In this document: one piece after another, positions 1 through 7,617 of the stretch
Numbering within the stretch: the first letter of the stretch is position 1
How the letters are laid out: every line of letters starts with the position of its first letter
Assembly (NCBI GenBank): GCA_937895315.1
Contig: CALAWM010000130.1
Span: forward strand, 1-11,294
From: an uncultured Caryophanales bacterium
Lineage (GTDB): Bacteria; Bacillota_I; Bacilli_A; RFN20; CAG-826
Direction: 5' to 3'
Length of the DNA stretch: 11,294 nucleotides
Program-made: the position numbers and the translations under genes
Notes under the pieces: model-generated
What the model saw: only the letters and a program-made list of their open reading frames with translations
The model's database searches: none
What the model was told of the DNA's origin: nothing

Positions 1-6
1 GTATTT

Positions 7-1734
7 ATGAAACGATTAGAATATCCCCGTCCTAGTTTAGTAAGAAAAGAATGGATGAGTCTCAATGGCCCCTGGGATTTTGCCTTTGATGATGATAATG
101 AAGGCTTAGCAAATGACTTTGTCCATAATGGGCATTATCCTTTAAAGATCAATGTTCCCTTTGCTTTTCAAACCGAATATAGCGGCATTAATGATCAAAG
201 TTTTCATGATTACATGTGGTATCGGAAAACATTTAAAGTAAAAAAACAAGACGGAAAACGTTATATTTTACATTTTGGCGCCGTTGATTATGAATGTAAA
301 GTATTTTTAAATGGCCAAGAAATTGGTGAACATATCGGCGGACAAGCACCCTTTAGTTTTGATATTAGTGACTTTTTAACCTTTAAAAAGGAAACACTTG
401 TCGTTTACGTCAAAGATCCTTCGACGGAATTAAGTATGCCACGCGGTAAACAATACTGGAAAGAAAAATCGGAAGTTATTTGGTATAACCGTACTTCGGG
501 TATTTGGCAATCGGTATGGCTTGAAATCGTCCCTGATGCTTATATTAAAGAAGTAAAGATTACCCCTTTATATGATGAAGGAAAAGCGGCGATTGAAGTT
601 AAAGTTAGTAAAGTGGGAGAAATGCTTTCCTTAATGATTGATGATGCGACTTATCGCCATAAAATGGAAGATTTAACCTACACATTTACGGTGAGATTGT
701 TAAATGATGATGGTGATTTTGTAGAAAAATCATGGTCGCCAGAAAATCCTTATTTATTCCCGTTAACTTTAACGTATGGCGCAGATACTTTAGAAAGTTA
801 TTTAGGAATGCGCAAAGTTCATGCTGAGCACGGTATCACTTATTTAAACAATAAACCATATTACTTTAAACTCGTGCTTGATCAAGGATATTGGCCTGAA
901 AGTTTATTAACCCCGCCGAGTATTGAGGCTTTAAAATATGATATTGAAATAAGTAAAGCCATGGGTTTTAACGGTGCCCGGAAGCATCAAAAATGTGAAG
1001 ATCCTTACTTTATGTATTACGCTGATCACCTTGGCTATTTAGTGTGGGGTGAAATGGCAAGTTCGATTAAATTTAGTGAACTCTCGGCGTGGCGTGATAT
1101 TAATGAATGGCAACAAATCTTAAAACGTGATTATAACCATCCTTCCATTGTCGCTTGGGTTCCCTTAAATGAAAGTTGGGGCGTTGATGACATTAACACT
1201 GACTTAAGACAGCAAAAGCATGCCCTTGATTTATATAATCTTTTAAAAGAAGCCGATAAGACCCGTTTCATCGTTGGCAATGATGGATGGGAACAAGTGA
1301 TAACCGATATTTGTGCAATTCATAATTATAATCACGGTAAAGTTGATGATTTAGATGCACAAAAGAAATTTAGACATGATATTAATACAAAAGATGCCTT
1401 ACTACAAAGCACCCCAGCGAATCGGCCGATTTACGCGAAAGGGTATGAATATCAGGGTGAACCAATTCTTCTTACCGAATTTGGCGGGATAAGTTATGAA
1501 GTAAATGGCCAAGGATGGGGTTATACTGCCGTGAATGATAGTAATATTTTACTTAGTGAATACAAAAGAATAATTAATGACATTAATGATAGTGAAGTTC
1601 TTGCCGGCTTTTGTTATACACAATTAACGGATGTCGAGCAAGAAATAAACGGCTTATTAACATATGACCGGAAACCAAAATTACCGGTTGAAAAGATTAA
1701 GGAGGTGAATGACCTTATTCAAAAATACAAATAG
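7..1734 (+). CDS. Glycoside hydrolase family 2 (beta-galactosidase/beta-glucuronidase-like)
   Basis: This is a complete 575-residue GH2 enzyme that hydrolyses a terminal beta-linked sugar by the retaining mechanism. The order of parts is a sugar-binding jelly-roll (about 1-175), a short immunoglobulin-like beta-sandwich (about 178-265) and a TIM barrel (about 270-575). The GH2 signature NHPSIVAWVPLNE puts the acid/base at E389, and ILLTEFGG puts the nucleophile at E491. The barrel also carries the typical GFNGARKH and LGYLVWGEM segments. It is far shorter than LacZ (about 1000 aa) and close to beta-glucuronidase size (about 600 aa). No signal peptide is seen, so it probably acts in the cytoplasm on imported oligosaccharides. 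The ATG lies at the window edge and its ribosome binding site cannot be seen, so a start further upstream is possible. The sugar specificity cannot be read from the sequence. The nearby galM and galK make galactosides a reasonable guess. Confidence 0.9.
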   Translation: MKRLEYPRPSLVRKEWMSLNGPWDFAFDDDNEGLANDFVHNGHYPLKINVPFAFQTEYSGINDQSFHDYMWYRKTFKVKKQDGKRYILHFGAVDYECKVFLNGQEIGEHIGGQAPFSFDISDFLTFKKETLVVYVKDPSTELSMPRGKQYWKEKSEVIWYNRTSGIWQSVWLEIVPDAYIKEVKITPLYDEGKAAIEVKVSKVGEMLSLMIDDATYRHKMEDLTYTFTVRLLNDDGDFVEKSWSPENPYLFPLTLTYGADTLESYLGMRKVHAEHGITYLNNKPYYFKLVLDQGYWPESLLTPPSIEALKYDIEISKAMGFNGARKHQKCEDPYFMYYADHLGYLVWGEMASSIKFSELSAWRDINEWQQILKRDYNHPSIVAWVPLNESWGVDDINTDLRQQKHALDLYNLLKEADKTRFIVGNDGWEQVITDICAIHNYNHGKVDDLDAQKKFRHDINTKDALLQSTPANRPIYAKGYEYQGEPILLTEFGGISYEVNGQGWGYTAVNDSNILLSEYKRIINDINDSEVLAGFCYTQLTDVEQEINGLLTYDRKPKLPVEKIKEVNDLIQKYK

Positions 1735-1747
1735 TTAATTATGCTTC

Positions 1748-1767
1748 CTACTTTTCGAGCAAAGTAG
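1748..1767 (+). other. Small inverted repeat between the GH2 and lipoprotein genes
   Basis: CTACTTT and AAAGTAG form a perfect 7-bp stem with a 6-nt loop. No T-run follows it, so it does not look like an intrinsic terminator. It could be an RNA processing or stability element in a shared transcript, or chance. I see no convincing promoter in the 95-nt gap before the lipoprotein, which favours cotranscription. Confidence 0.3.
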
Positions 1768-1829
1768 TTAAAAATCAATGATTGAAGCACAAAAATTAGT
1801 CGCAAAATGTTTTGATGAAAGGAGCAAAA

Positions 1830-3563
1830 ATGAAAAGTAAAACATCAAAATTATTAATTGCAATGCTTGGTCTTGCAATGCTTGTTAGTTGTAACAAACC
1901 AAGTGAAGAACCGCCTCTTAGTGAAGAGCCTTCTATCACGGAAACATCTGTTCCAACGACAAGTGAACCAGATCCAGAACCAGGAACCCCAATTCGCCTT
2001 GGGACTGCTGCTGACGCTATTAGCCACAAAGGTGAATTAGTCTTAGACGTCAAAGAAAAAGTTACTTTAACCTACGCTCGCACGGTTGAAGGCGTTTCGC
2101 GCGTCAAATACACAGTTGAAGAAGGCGTAACATATGATGCTCTCACCCTTTATCTTGAAAATAGTGAAGCGGTCAGTGGCAATCGTTATACCTTAACCTT
2201 CAAAGTAACCGCCGCGGTTGCTTTTGTCGGAATTTTAAATGGTACACCACATGATTTCGTTCGTGGTGAACAAGAAGTCACCCTCCACTTTGATGAAGGT
2301 GAAGCCCCAAGTTTAGGCTTTATCTTTGCCTCGAGTGAAGAAGGCTTAGGTCTTAAAGACAATGAAGTAAGTTTCCAAAACTTCGTCTTTGTTGAAAGAC
2401 AATATGATAGTGTTGAAGATATCGTAATCGACGCTAGTAATAGTGACTGGGTTAATACAAGAGCCTATGAAAACACGGTTGGTGTCCATGGTATTACCCC
2501 AACAACCGCCCATAAATCCGTTGATTTCTACGCAACATTAACATCAAAAGGTTTATATTTACTCGCTGATGTCCAACATGATCTTTATGTTACTGATGCT
2601 GCAACTTGGTGGCAAAGTTCAAACTTTGAATTTTTCATCAATGGTAATAATCAATACTGGGTCAGCGGAAAAGTTGAAGGTGAAGCAAATCACTCAAAAT
2701 CTGCTAACATTAGTGAAGCTGCTTGGCTTACCACCCCACAAGAAACCGAAGGTTTAGCCGCATATCATACGATCGTTGAAGCGTTTGTCGCCCTCGATAA
2801 ATTACCACCCGCCTCAGTCGTTGCTGGGGAAATTCGGGTTGGTTTTGCTTGGAAAACTGATGGTGATGTCAATACTGGCGGGGAAGCCGCTGGTGGTGGC
2901 GAAGATCCATATTGGGTTCCAGCTGGAACTTGGACCCACAACGCTGCACAAACTTTCGTTGACGTGAACGGTATTCACCGCGAAACTCAACTTAGTTTTG
3001 AACCAACTACACTAGCCATCGATGGGGATTTAAGTGACTGGGAAGCATTACCAGCATTCACCAATAAAGTCCATATTGCTGGTGACTTAGAAAGTGCACA
3101 TAAAAACGTTTCATTCTACGCTTTCATCAATGAAGAAGGTCTCTTTGTCGCTGCCCGTGCCGAACATGATGTCTTTATTAATGATCAAGAAGTGTGGCAT
3201 ATGAATACGAACTTTGAATTCTTCATGAATGGTGGAAATCAAAATTATGTCGCCGCTAACGGAAATGTCTCCTTTGGTGCTGGCAAAATTGTCAATGCCC
3301 CACTTGGTGGCGAAGGTAAAGCAACCTACGTTACTGTCGCCGAAGCCTTTATTCCTGCTGCTGCTTATTCCCTTGATGAATTAAATCAATTCCTTAAGGT
3401 CGGTTTTGCTTGGAAGACTAATGGCGACCTTGCAACCGGATTAGGTGGAAGCGCAGGCGGACCAGATGCTTGGTGGTTTGAAGCCGGACACTTCCCAAAT
3501 AACCTCGCAGAACAATACTTTGTAACGAGTGATGGCGTCTTTGCCGTCAACCCATTTCTATAA
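1830..3563 (+). CDS. Surface lipoprotein with two CBM9-like carbohydrate-binding modules
   Basis: This 577-residue protein is exported and lipid-anchored. Its signal peptide ends in the lipobox LVSC, with C21 as the modified cysteine. A Pro/Glu/Ser/Thr-rich linker (about 24-55) follows. A beta-rich domain (about 60-190) resembles a CBM4/9-type sandwich, though weakly. Two related modules (about 197-388 and 394-577) then follow. Each begins with an Asp/Ser-Asp-Trp motif (NSDW at 204-207, LSDW at 401-404) and shares NFEFF (265, 461) and VGFAWKT (337, 524), as in CBM9-like domains. The ATG at 1830 is preferred because GGAG at 1821-1824 lies 5 nt upstream; the ATG at 1815 and TTG at 1812 overlap that site. 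No catalytic domain is evident. It probably binds glycans at the cell surface and may be cotranscribed with the GH2 gene 95 nt upstream. The ligand is unknown. Confidence 0.85.
   Translation: MKSKTSKLLIAMLGLAMLVSCNKPSEEPPLSEEPSITETSVPTTSEPDPEPGTPIRLGTAADAISHKGELVLDVKEKVTLTYARTVEGVSRVKYTVEEGVTYDALTLYLENSEAVSGNRYTLTFKVTAAVAFVGILNGTPHDFVRGEQEVTLHFDEGEAPSLGFIFASSEEGLGLKDNEVSFQNFVFVERQYDSVEDIVIDASNSDWVNTRAYENTVGVHGITPTTAHKSVDFYATLTSKGLYLLADVQHDLYVTDAATWWQSSNFEFFINGNNQYWVSGKVEGEANHSKSANISEAAWLTTPQETEGLAAYHTIVEAFVALDKLPPASVVAGEIRVGFAWKTDGDVNTGGEAAGGGEDPYWVPAGTWTHNAAQTFVDVNGIHRETQLSFEPTTLAIDGDLSDWEALPAFTNKVHIAGDLESAHKNVSFYAFINEEGLFVAARAEHDVFINDQEVWHMNTNFEFFMNGGNQNYVAANGNVSFGAGKIVNAPLGGEGKATYVTVAEAFIPAAAYSLDELNQFLKVGFAWKTNGDLATGLGGSAGGPDAWWFEAGHFPNNLAEQYFVTSDGVFAVNPFL
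2418..3560 (+). repeat. Tandem duplicated CBM9-like module within the lipoprotein gene
   Basis: Two units of about 190 codons lie head to tail, roughly 2418-2993 and 3009-3560. Anchor motifs recur in the same order: SDW, a buried Phe/Tyr strand, NFEFF followed by an Asn/Gly turn, VAEAF or VEAFV, VGFAWKT, then a Gly-rich turn ending in a Trp. Spacing between matching motifs is 187-197 residues. The units have diverged at DNA level, so the duplication looks old rather than recent. Confidence 0.8.
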
Positions 3564-3601
3564 TCGAAATAATTTAACTATTAATTTAACATAATTTTTA
3601 T

Positions 3602-3637
3602 GGGTCATTAGCTTCCTAGTGACCCTCTTCTTTTTTT
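3602..3637 (+). terminator. Intrinsic terminator after the lipoprotein gene
   Basis: The arms GGGTCATTAG (3602-3611) and CTAGTGACCC (3616-3625) form a 10-bp stem with one G-U pair and a CTTC tetraloop. The tract TCTTCTTTTTTT follows. It closes the GH2-lipoprotein unit before the galM promoter. Confidence 0.93.
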
Positions 3638-3658
3638 GGATTAATAACGACAAAAATA

Positions 3659-3687
3659 ATGGCATAACATGGAATAATTGTTATAAT
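3659..3687 (+). promoter_or_regulatory. galM promoter, extended -10
   Basis: TATAAT at 3682-3687 is preceded by TG at 3679-3680, giving TGTTATAAT. A weak -35, ATGGCA at 3659-3664, stands 17 bp upstream. Transcription would start around 3694, leaving a leader of about 22 nt before the galM ATG. Confidence 0.7.
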
Positions 3688-3715
3688 AAAGAAGATAGGA
3701 AAGGATAATATCATC

Positions 3716-4675
3716 ATGGAACTTTATAAATTAGAAAATGATTTTCTGCGTGTTACTTTTTTAACAACGGGGGCGACAATTTACACCTTTGAAGTAAAAC
3801 CACTTAACTACCGAAATATTGTGCTTTCCACGAAGGATATAAGTCACTATAAGACACCTGATAATGGGTATTTTGGGGCAAGTGTAGGTCCGGTTGCCGG
3901 ACGTTTAAAAGAAGGTAAATTCTTACTAAACGGCGTTACCTATCACACTGAACAAAATGAAAAAGTAACCAATACCCTCCATGGTGGTTTTCATTCCTTT
4001 GCCTTTAAAGAATTTAATGTTTTGGTCGAGACAAATGACCAACTTGTCTTTGAATATAACACCGCCGAAGATGAAGGTGGATTCCCTGGAATGATGTCAT
4101 TAAGAGTCATTTACACCCTTAAAGAAAATGGTTTAGAACTTAATTATCAAGCGCGATGCACGAAAGATACCATCATTAACATTACAAATCACAGTTATTT
4201 TAATTTAGATGGGGGCGGGAACATATTAGATCATACCTTAAAAATGAACGCAACTGCCGTCTACGAATTAGATGAAAAACAAATAAACATAAAACCCATT
4301 AAAGTAAAAAGAAATAGTGTTTTTAATGTCCGTAATGACCGAAAACTTAAAGATATAGTACTCAATGAAGAAGTTAATAAAGCACCAACAATGGGCCTTG
4401 ATCACCTTTTTATGGTAAGTGATGGGGTCTTAACTTTAACGACAAAAGATCTCGCTTTAGTGGTAAGCTCCAATTACCCAGGATTTCAACTTTACTCAAC
4501 GAATTTTCCGCCCAAATTCCCACTTATCAATAATGAACCCGTTAATCTATATCACGGTTTAGCAATCGAACCAGTTGCGTTAGTAACAAGTAATACTTTT
4601 GAATATAAAAATCTAGAGCTCAAAGCCCTAGATACTTATGAAAAAACGATTACTTACGAAGTAATTATTCTTTAA
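3716..4675 (+). CDS. galM: Aldose 1-epimerase (galactose mutarotase)
   Basis: GalM interconverts beta- and alpha-D-galactose so that galactokinase can use the alpha form. It is cytoplasmic, with no signal peptide. At 319 residues it is slightly short for the family (about 340), but all landmarks are present. They are LHGG with H89, NHSYFNL with H159 (the expected general acid), MGLDH with D229, and LAIEPVA with E285 (the expected base). The GRL segment in VAGRLKEGKF matches the family's substrate-loop arginine. AGGAAAGGA lies about 10 nt before the ATG. The gene has its own promoter. Its end converges with galK and overlaps it by 11 bp. Some GalM-like proteins act on other aldoses, but the neighbouring galK supports galactose. 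Confidence 0.9.
   Translation: MELYKLENDFLRVTFLTTGATIYTFEVKPLNYRNIVLSTKDISHYKTPDNGYFGASVGPVAGRLKEGKFLLNGVTYHTEQNEKVTNTLHGGFHSFAFKEFNVLVETNDQLVFEYNTAEDEGGFPGMMSLRVIYTLKENGLELNYQARCTKDTIINITNHSYFNLDGGGNILDHTLKMNATAVYELDEKQINIKPIKVKRNSVFNVRNDRKLKDIVLNEEVNKAPTMGLDHLFMVSDGVLTLTTKDLALVVSSNYPGFQLYSTNFPPKFPLINNEPVNLYHGLAIEPVALVTSNTFEYKNLELKALDTYEKTITYEVIIL
4641..4665 (-). terminator. Possible galK terminator embedded in the galM 3' coding end
   Basis: ATTACTT (4649-4655) and AAGTAAT (4659-4665) form a perfect 7-bp inverted repeat with a 3-nt loop. Read on the minus strand, the hairpin directly follows the galK stop codon and is followed by CG and six T residues (4646-4641). The stem has only one G-C pair, so termination strength is uncertain. 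Confidence 0.45.
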
Positions 4676-5828
4676 TAGCGTGTGTTCCTTCACTAATGGA
4701 AGTTGTAAAGAAGGTTGGTTCATAACCAATCTTTTTAGTATATTCATTAACGACAAAGGTTTTAAGGTTTTCAACTTTTTCTTTTGGTACGATCCCAATT
4801 GCGCAGCCGCCAAATCCGGCTCCGGTCATTCTGGCGCCAAGGGCACCGCCTTCTTTAAGAAGGTCCACTAAAGTATCAAGTTCAATTCCCGTAACTTCAT
4901 AATCATCACGCAATGAGTTATGCGATTCATCTAAATACTTGGAAAATGTTAAAATATCGCCTTTTTGTAGGGCTTTGGCACTATTAATGGTCCGTTCTTG
5001 TTCGGTTATAATATGGCGAACACGGCGGAAAGTTAAAGGACCAAGGATTTTTTCAATATTTGGTAAGTCTTCTGACGTTAAATCCGTTAAATGATTGATG
5101 GTGTAATAAGCACTCAATATTTTAAAAGCAGTCATCGTTTCGTTATAACGTTCATTATATTTTGAATCACTCAAGCCGCGTCTTTTATTCGTATTGACGA
5201 TCACTAAAGCGTAATCTTTCAGTTCAAGCGGAACACTTTGATATTCCAAGGTCCCGGTATTTAAAAGTAAAGCATGGTCTTTTTCGCCATGGGCAATAAT
5301 GAATTGATCCATGATGCCACTTAAGACCCCAATGTATTCATTTTCTACTTTCTTGCCTAATAGGGCAATATCTATTTTTGATAAACCAAGATTAAAAGTG
5401 TCGCTTAACATTTTTAAAAGTAATAATTCTAATGATGAAGAAGAAGAAAGTCCGGCACTTGTCGGCATATCGCTTTCAATATAAATATTGACCCCAATTG
5501 GGATAACGTATCCTGCTTCTTTTAATACCGCAAAAACCCCACGGGCGTAATTGGCCCATGCTGTCTTTTTATCTTTTTCAAGGTTAATTAAGTTAAAAGT
5601 TACAACATTATCGCCGTATCCTTCACTAAAAATAGCCACGTTATTATCGCGTCTTACACTTAATGCTCCGTAGGTACCAATATCAAGGGCGGCGGGGAAC
5701 ACTAAACCACCATGATAATCAATATGTTCACCAATTAAATTAACGCGCCCTGGTGAAAAGTAAAAGGCTTGGGCATCTTCATTAAATATTTCATTAAAGC
5801 GTTTTGCTAAATGAATTTTATTGGCCAT
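4665..5828 (-). CDS. galK: Galactokinase
   Basis: GalK phosphorylates alpha-D-galactose with ATP to galactose-1-phosphate, the first committed step of the Leloir pathway. It is a cytoplasmic GHMP kinase. The galactokinase signature GRVNLIGEHIDYHGG spans residues 27-41 (R28 is the expected catalytic-site arginine). The ATP loop PTSAGLSSSSS spans 122-132, GIMDQF carries the catalytic D174, and the C-terminal GHMP motif reads MTGAGFGGCAIG. The length of 387 residues is normal. Two ATGs are possible: GGAGG (5837-5841) lies 8 nt before the ATG at 5828 but only 2 nt before the one at 5834, so 5828 is chosen. The gene diverges from the DUF975 gene and its tail overlaps galM. galT and galE are not in this window. 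Confidence 0.95.
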   Translation of the reverse strand: MANKIHLAKRFNEIFNEDAQAFYFSPGRVNLIGEHIDYHGGLVFPAALDIGTYGALSVRRDNNVAIFSEGYGDNVVTFNLINLEKDKKTAWANYARGVFAVLKEAGYVIPIGVNIYIESDMPTSAGLSSSSSLELLLLKMLSDTFNLGLSKIDIALLGKKVENEYIGVLSGIMDQFIIAHGEKDHALLLNTGTLEYQSVPLELKDYALVIVNTNKRRGLSDSKYNERYNETMTAFKILSAYYTINHLTDLTSEDLPNIEKILGPLTFRRVRHIITEQERTINSAKALQKGDILTFSKYLDESHNSLRDDYEVTGIELDTLVDLLKEGGALGARMTGAGFGGCAIGIVPKEKVENLKTFVVNEYTKKIGYEPTFFTTSISEGTHAIKE

Positions 5829-5885
5829 TGTCATATCCTCCGGGTCGGTAACGTTCCTATATATTTTACATGAATTGCCTTCTTT

Positions 5886-5900
5886 TTACTCATAGAGTAA
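5886..5900. promoter_or_regulatory. Perfect 15-bp palindrome in the galK/DUF975 divergent intergenic region
   Basis: TTACTC and GAGTAA are perfect 6-bp arms around ATA. The palindrome lies midway between two divergent genes, where a dimeric regulator could bind. No regulator gene is next to it and I do not recognise the motif. Treat it as a candidate operator only. Confidence 0.35.
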
Positions 5901-5948
5901 CAATAAAATGAAATATTGACGTATAAATCCTTTTATTGACCAGCAAAT

Positions 5949-5957
5949 TGATATAAT
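5949..5957 (+). promoter_or_regulatory. Extended -10 promoter of the DUF975-aldolase operon
   Basis: TGATATAAT matches the extended -10 consensus exactly. No good -35 is present at 16-18 bp; the nearby TTGACC (5936-5941) is too close. Initiation near 5964 would put an upstream ATG at 5959 outside the transcript, which supports the start at 5977. Confidence 0.65.
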
Positions 5958-5976
5958 AATGGCGGAGGAAGATAAA

Positions 5977-6645
5977 ATGGAAATTCGTGAAATTAAAAAA
6001 GAAGCCAAAGCCCTTATCAAGGGACAGGTTTTAATGATTTTTGTCGTTTTGCTTTTGATGGGGGCGGTCTCAGGGATGACAAGCGGACTTTTAAGCCCAG
6101 TTTTAGCCTTTGGCTTTTACTTAATTGTTAATGATTTAATAATGAAAAAAGAACTTGATTTTAATCGTTTTGTCGAACCTTTTCGTAACTTAAATCAAGC
6201 GCTTAAACTTGTGGTCGTTTCGCTATTATACGGCATATTTGTTATGCTTGGTCTTATTTTATTAATTATCCCGGGAATTATCATTAGTTTAATGTATAGC
6301 CAAGCGATCTTTATTATGATGGATGATCCTGACATTGATATTTTTGATGCCTTTCGAAAAAGTAAAGAAATGATGCAAGGGTACAAAACCCACCTCTTTG
6401 TCTTTGGGCTTAGTTTCATTGGTCATTATTTATTAATTCTTATTACCTTTGGGCTTTGGAGTATATATGCCTTACCATTCTTTGAAGTGTCAAGAGTAAA
6501 TTATTATTTACATCTTAAGAAAGTAAGTAAAGTCCCTTTATCTGAAGAAAAAGAACCCGTCGTTACCGAAGATATTAAAGATGAAGATATTATTGATAAT
6601 GAAGAGTCCAATTCCGTGCAAAATGATAAAAAAGTAGTAGAATAA
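5977..6645 (+). CDS. DUF975 family integral membrane protein
   Basis: This 222-residue protein resembles the DUF975 family, whose function is unknown. Hydrophobic segments fall at about 18-37, 41-56, 78-114 (likely two helices broken at P99-G100) and 139-170. Family-like features are the basic N-terminal start (IREIKKEAK), the [13 protein letters not shown] segment before the last helices, and a final [12 protein letters not shown] stretch. The C-terminal tail (about 188-222) is strongly acidic and probably cytosolic. The start at 5977 is chosen because GGAGG at 5964-5968 lies 8 nt upstream. The in-frame ATG at 5959 would overlap the ribosome binding site and sit next to the -10 box. The aldolase gene follows after 23 nt, so the two are probably cotranscribed. 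Confidence 0.8.
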   Translation: MEIREIKKEAKALIKGQVLMIFVVLLLMGAVSGMTSGLLSPVLAFGFYLIVNDLIMKKELDFNRFVEPFRNLNQALKLVVVSLLYGIFVMLGLILLIIPGIIISLMYSQAIFIMMDDPDIDIFDAFRKSKEMMQGYKTHLFVFGLSFIGHYLLILITFGLWSIYALPFFEVSRVNYYLHLKKVSKVPLSEEKEPVVTEDIKDEDIIDNEESNSVQNDKKVVE

Positions 6646-6668
6646 AAGATAAGAAAAGAGGAACAAAG

Positions 6669-7556
6669 ATGAACAAAGAACAATTAAAGATTATGAAAGA
6701 GCATCAAGGCTTCATTGCTGCCCTTGATCAAAGTGGTGGTTCAACCCCGAAAGCTCTTTTAGCTTATGGTGTCAAAGAAGATTCTTATAAAAATGAAGAA
6801 GAAATGTATTTAGCCGTCCACGCGATGCGGAGCCGGATTATTAAAAGTCCTGCCTTCAATAAAGAACACATCCTCGGCGCGATTCTTTTTGAAAACACGA
6901 TGAATAAGAAGATTGATGGTTTATACACTGCCGACTTCTTATGGGAAGAAAAAGGAATTATTCCTTTCTTAAAGATTGATAAAGGTTTAGCGGAATTAGA
7001 TTGCGGTGTGCAATTAATGAAACCAATGCCGGAATTAGATCAATTATTAAAACTTGCTAATGAAAGACATATCTTTGGGACCAAAATGCGTTCCGTCATT
7101 AAAGAAGCAAGTGAACCAGGTATTAAAAGCGTGGTTGAACAACAATTCGCCGTCGCTCGTAAAGTTATAAGTTACGGTTTAGTGCCAATTATTGAACCTG
7201 AAGTCGATATCCATATCGATGATAAAAAAGAAGCCGAAGAATTACTTCACAAATACTTATGGATTGAACTTAATAAACTTGCCGATAACGAATTAGTAAT
7301 GTTTAAATTAACAATTCCAACCGTCCCAAATCTCTATCTTGATTTTATGAGTGATAAAAGAGTAGTCCGCGTTGTCGCCTTAAGTGGTGGCTATACCATG
7401 GAACACGCAAATTACTTATTAACACAAAACAAAGGATTAATTGCGAGTTTCTCAAGAGCGCTTGCTGAAAACTTACGTGTCAGCCAAACTGATGAACAAT
7501 TTGATAAGACATTAGATAAAGTTGTCACCGCGATTTATAAAGCAAGTATTACTTAA
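6669..7556 (+). CDS. fda: Class I fructose-1,6-bisphosphate aldolase
   Basis: The enzyme cleaves fructose-1,6-bisphosphate into dihydroxyacetone phosphate and glyceraldehyde-3-phosphate through a Schiff base. It is 295 residues long, matching the Staphylococcus-type class I enzyme (about 296 aa) rather than the metal-dependent class II type. The N-terminal segment [17 protein letters not shown] is the class I phosphate and substrate region. K213 in MFKLTIP is the expected Schiff-base lysine. IEPEVDI and the VALSGGYT loop are also characteristic. AAGAGGA lies 6 nt before the ATG. It follows the DUF975 gene by 23 nt with no terminator or promoter between, and a strong terminator follows. It probably serves central glycolysis in the cytoplasm. 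Confidence 0.93.
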   Translation: MNKEQLKIMKEHQGFIAALDQSGGSTPKALLAYGVKEDSYKNEEEMYLAVHAMRSRIIKSPAFNKEHILGAILFENTMNKKIDGLYTADFLWEEKGIIPFLKIDKGLAELDCGVQLMKPMPELDQLLKLANERHIFGTKMRSVIKEASEPGIKSVVEQQFAVARKVISYGLVPIIEPEVDIHIDDKKEAEELLHKYLWIELNKLADNELVMFKLTIPTVPNLYLDFMSDKRVVRVVALSGGYTMEHANYLLTQNKGLIASFSRALAENLRVSQTDEQFDKTLDKVVTAIYKASIT

Positions 7557-7574
7557 TCAAAAACAAAACAGTTT

Positions 7575-7603
7575 AGCCCCATCAACATGGGGCTTTTTAT
7601 TTA
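7575..7603 (+). terminator. Intrinsic terminator after the aldolase gene
   Basis: AGCCCCAT (7575-7582) and ATGGGGCT (7587-7594) make a perfect 8-bp stem with a CAAC loop, followed by TTTTATTT. It ends 4 nt before the GGAG of the next gene on the same strand. Confidence 0.92.
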
Positions 7604-7617
7604 AAAGGAGACCAATA

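Noticed and set aside
1748..1767. Terminator between the GH2 and lipoprotein genes
   Set aside because: Stem is present but no T-run follows on either side.
1778..1840. 20-codon reading frame just before the lipoprotein start
   Set aside because: No ribosome binding site upstream and it runs through the lipoprotein ribosome binding site; no recognisable content.
1796..2053. 85-codon minus-strand reading frame
   Set aside because: Lies opposite the lipoprotein signal peptide and linker; no ribosome binding site or recognisable protein features.
3103..3117. AAACGTTT palindrome as a LacI-type operator
   Set aside because: Inside the lipoprotein coding region and does not meet the consensus outer positions.
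5844..5857. cre-like site with AACGTT core upstream of galK
   Set aside because: Only the core matches; the outer TG and CA positions mostly fail and the flanks are not palindromic.
5959..5976. Upstream in-frame ATG of the DUF975 gene
   Set aside because: It sits 1 nt after the -10 box and contains the GGAGG used by the ATG at 5977, so it is unlikely to be transcribed.
7522..7617. N-terminal extension of the CAT-family protein into the aldolase gene
   Set aside because: It would read through the aldolase end and the terminator hairpin; the ATG at 7618 has a good ribosome binding site and gives the normal family length.
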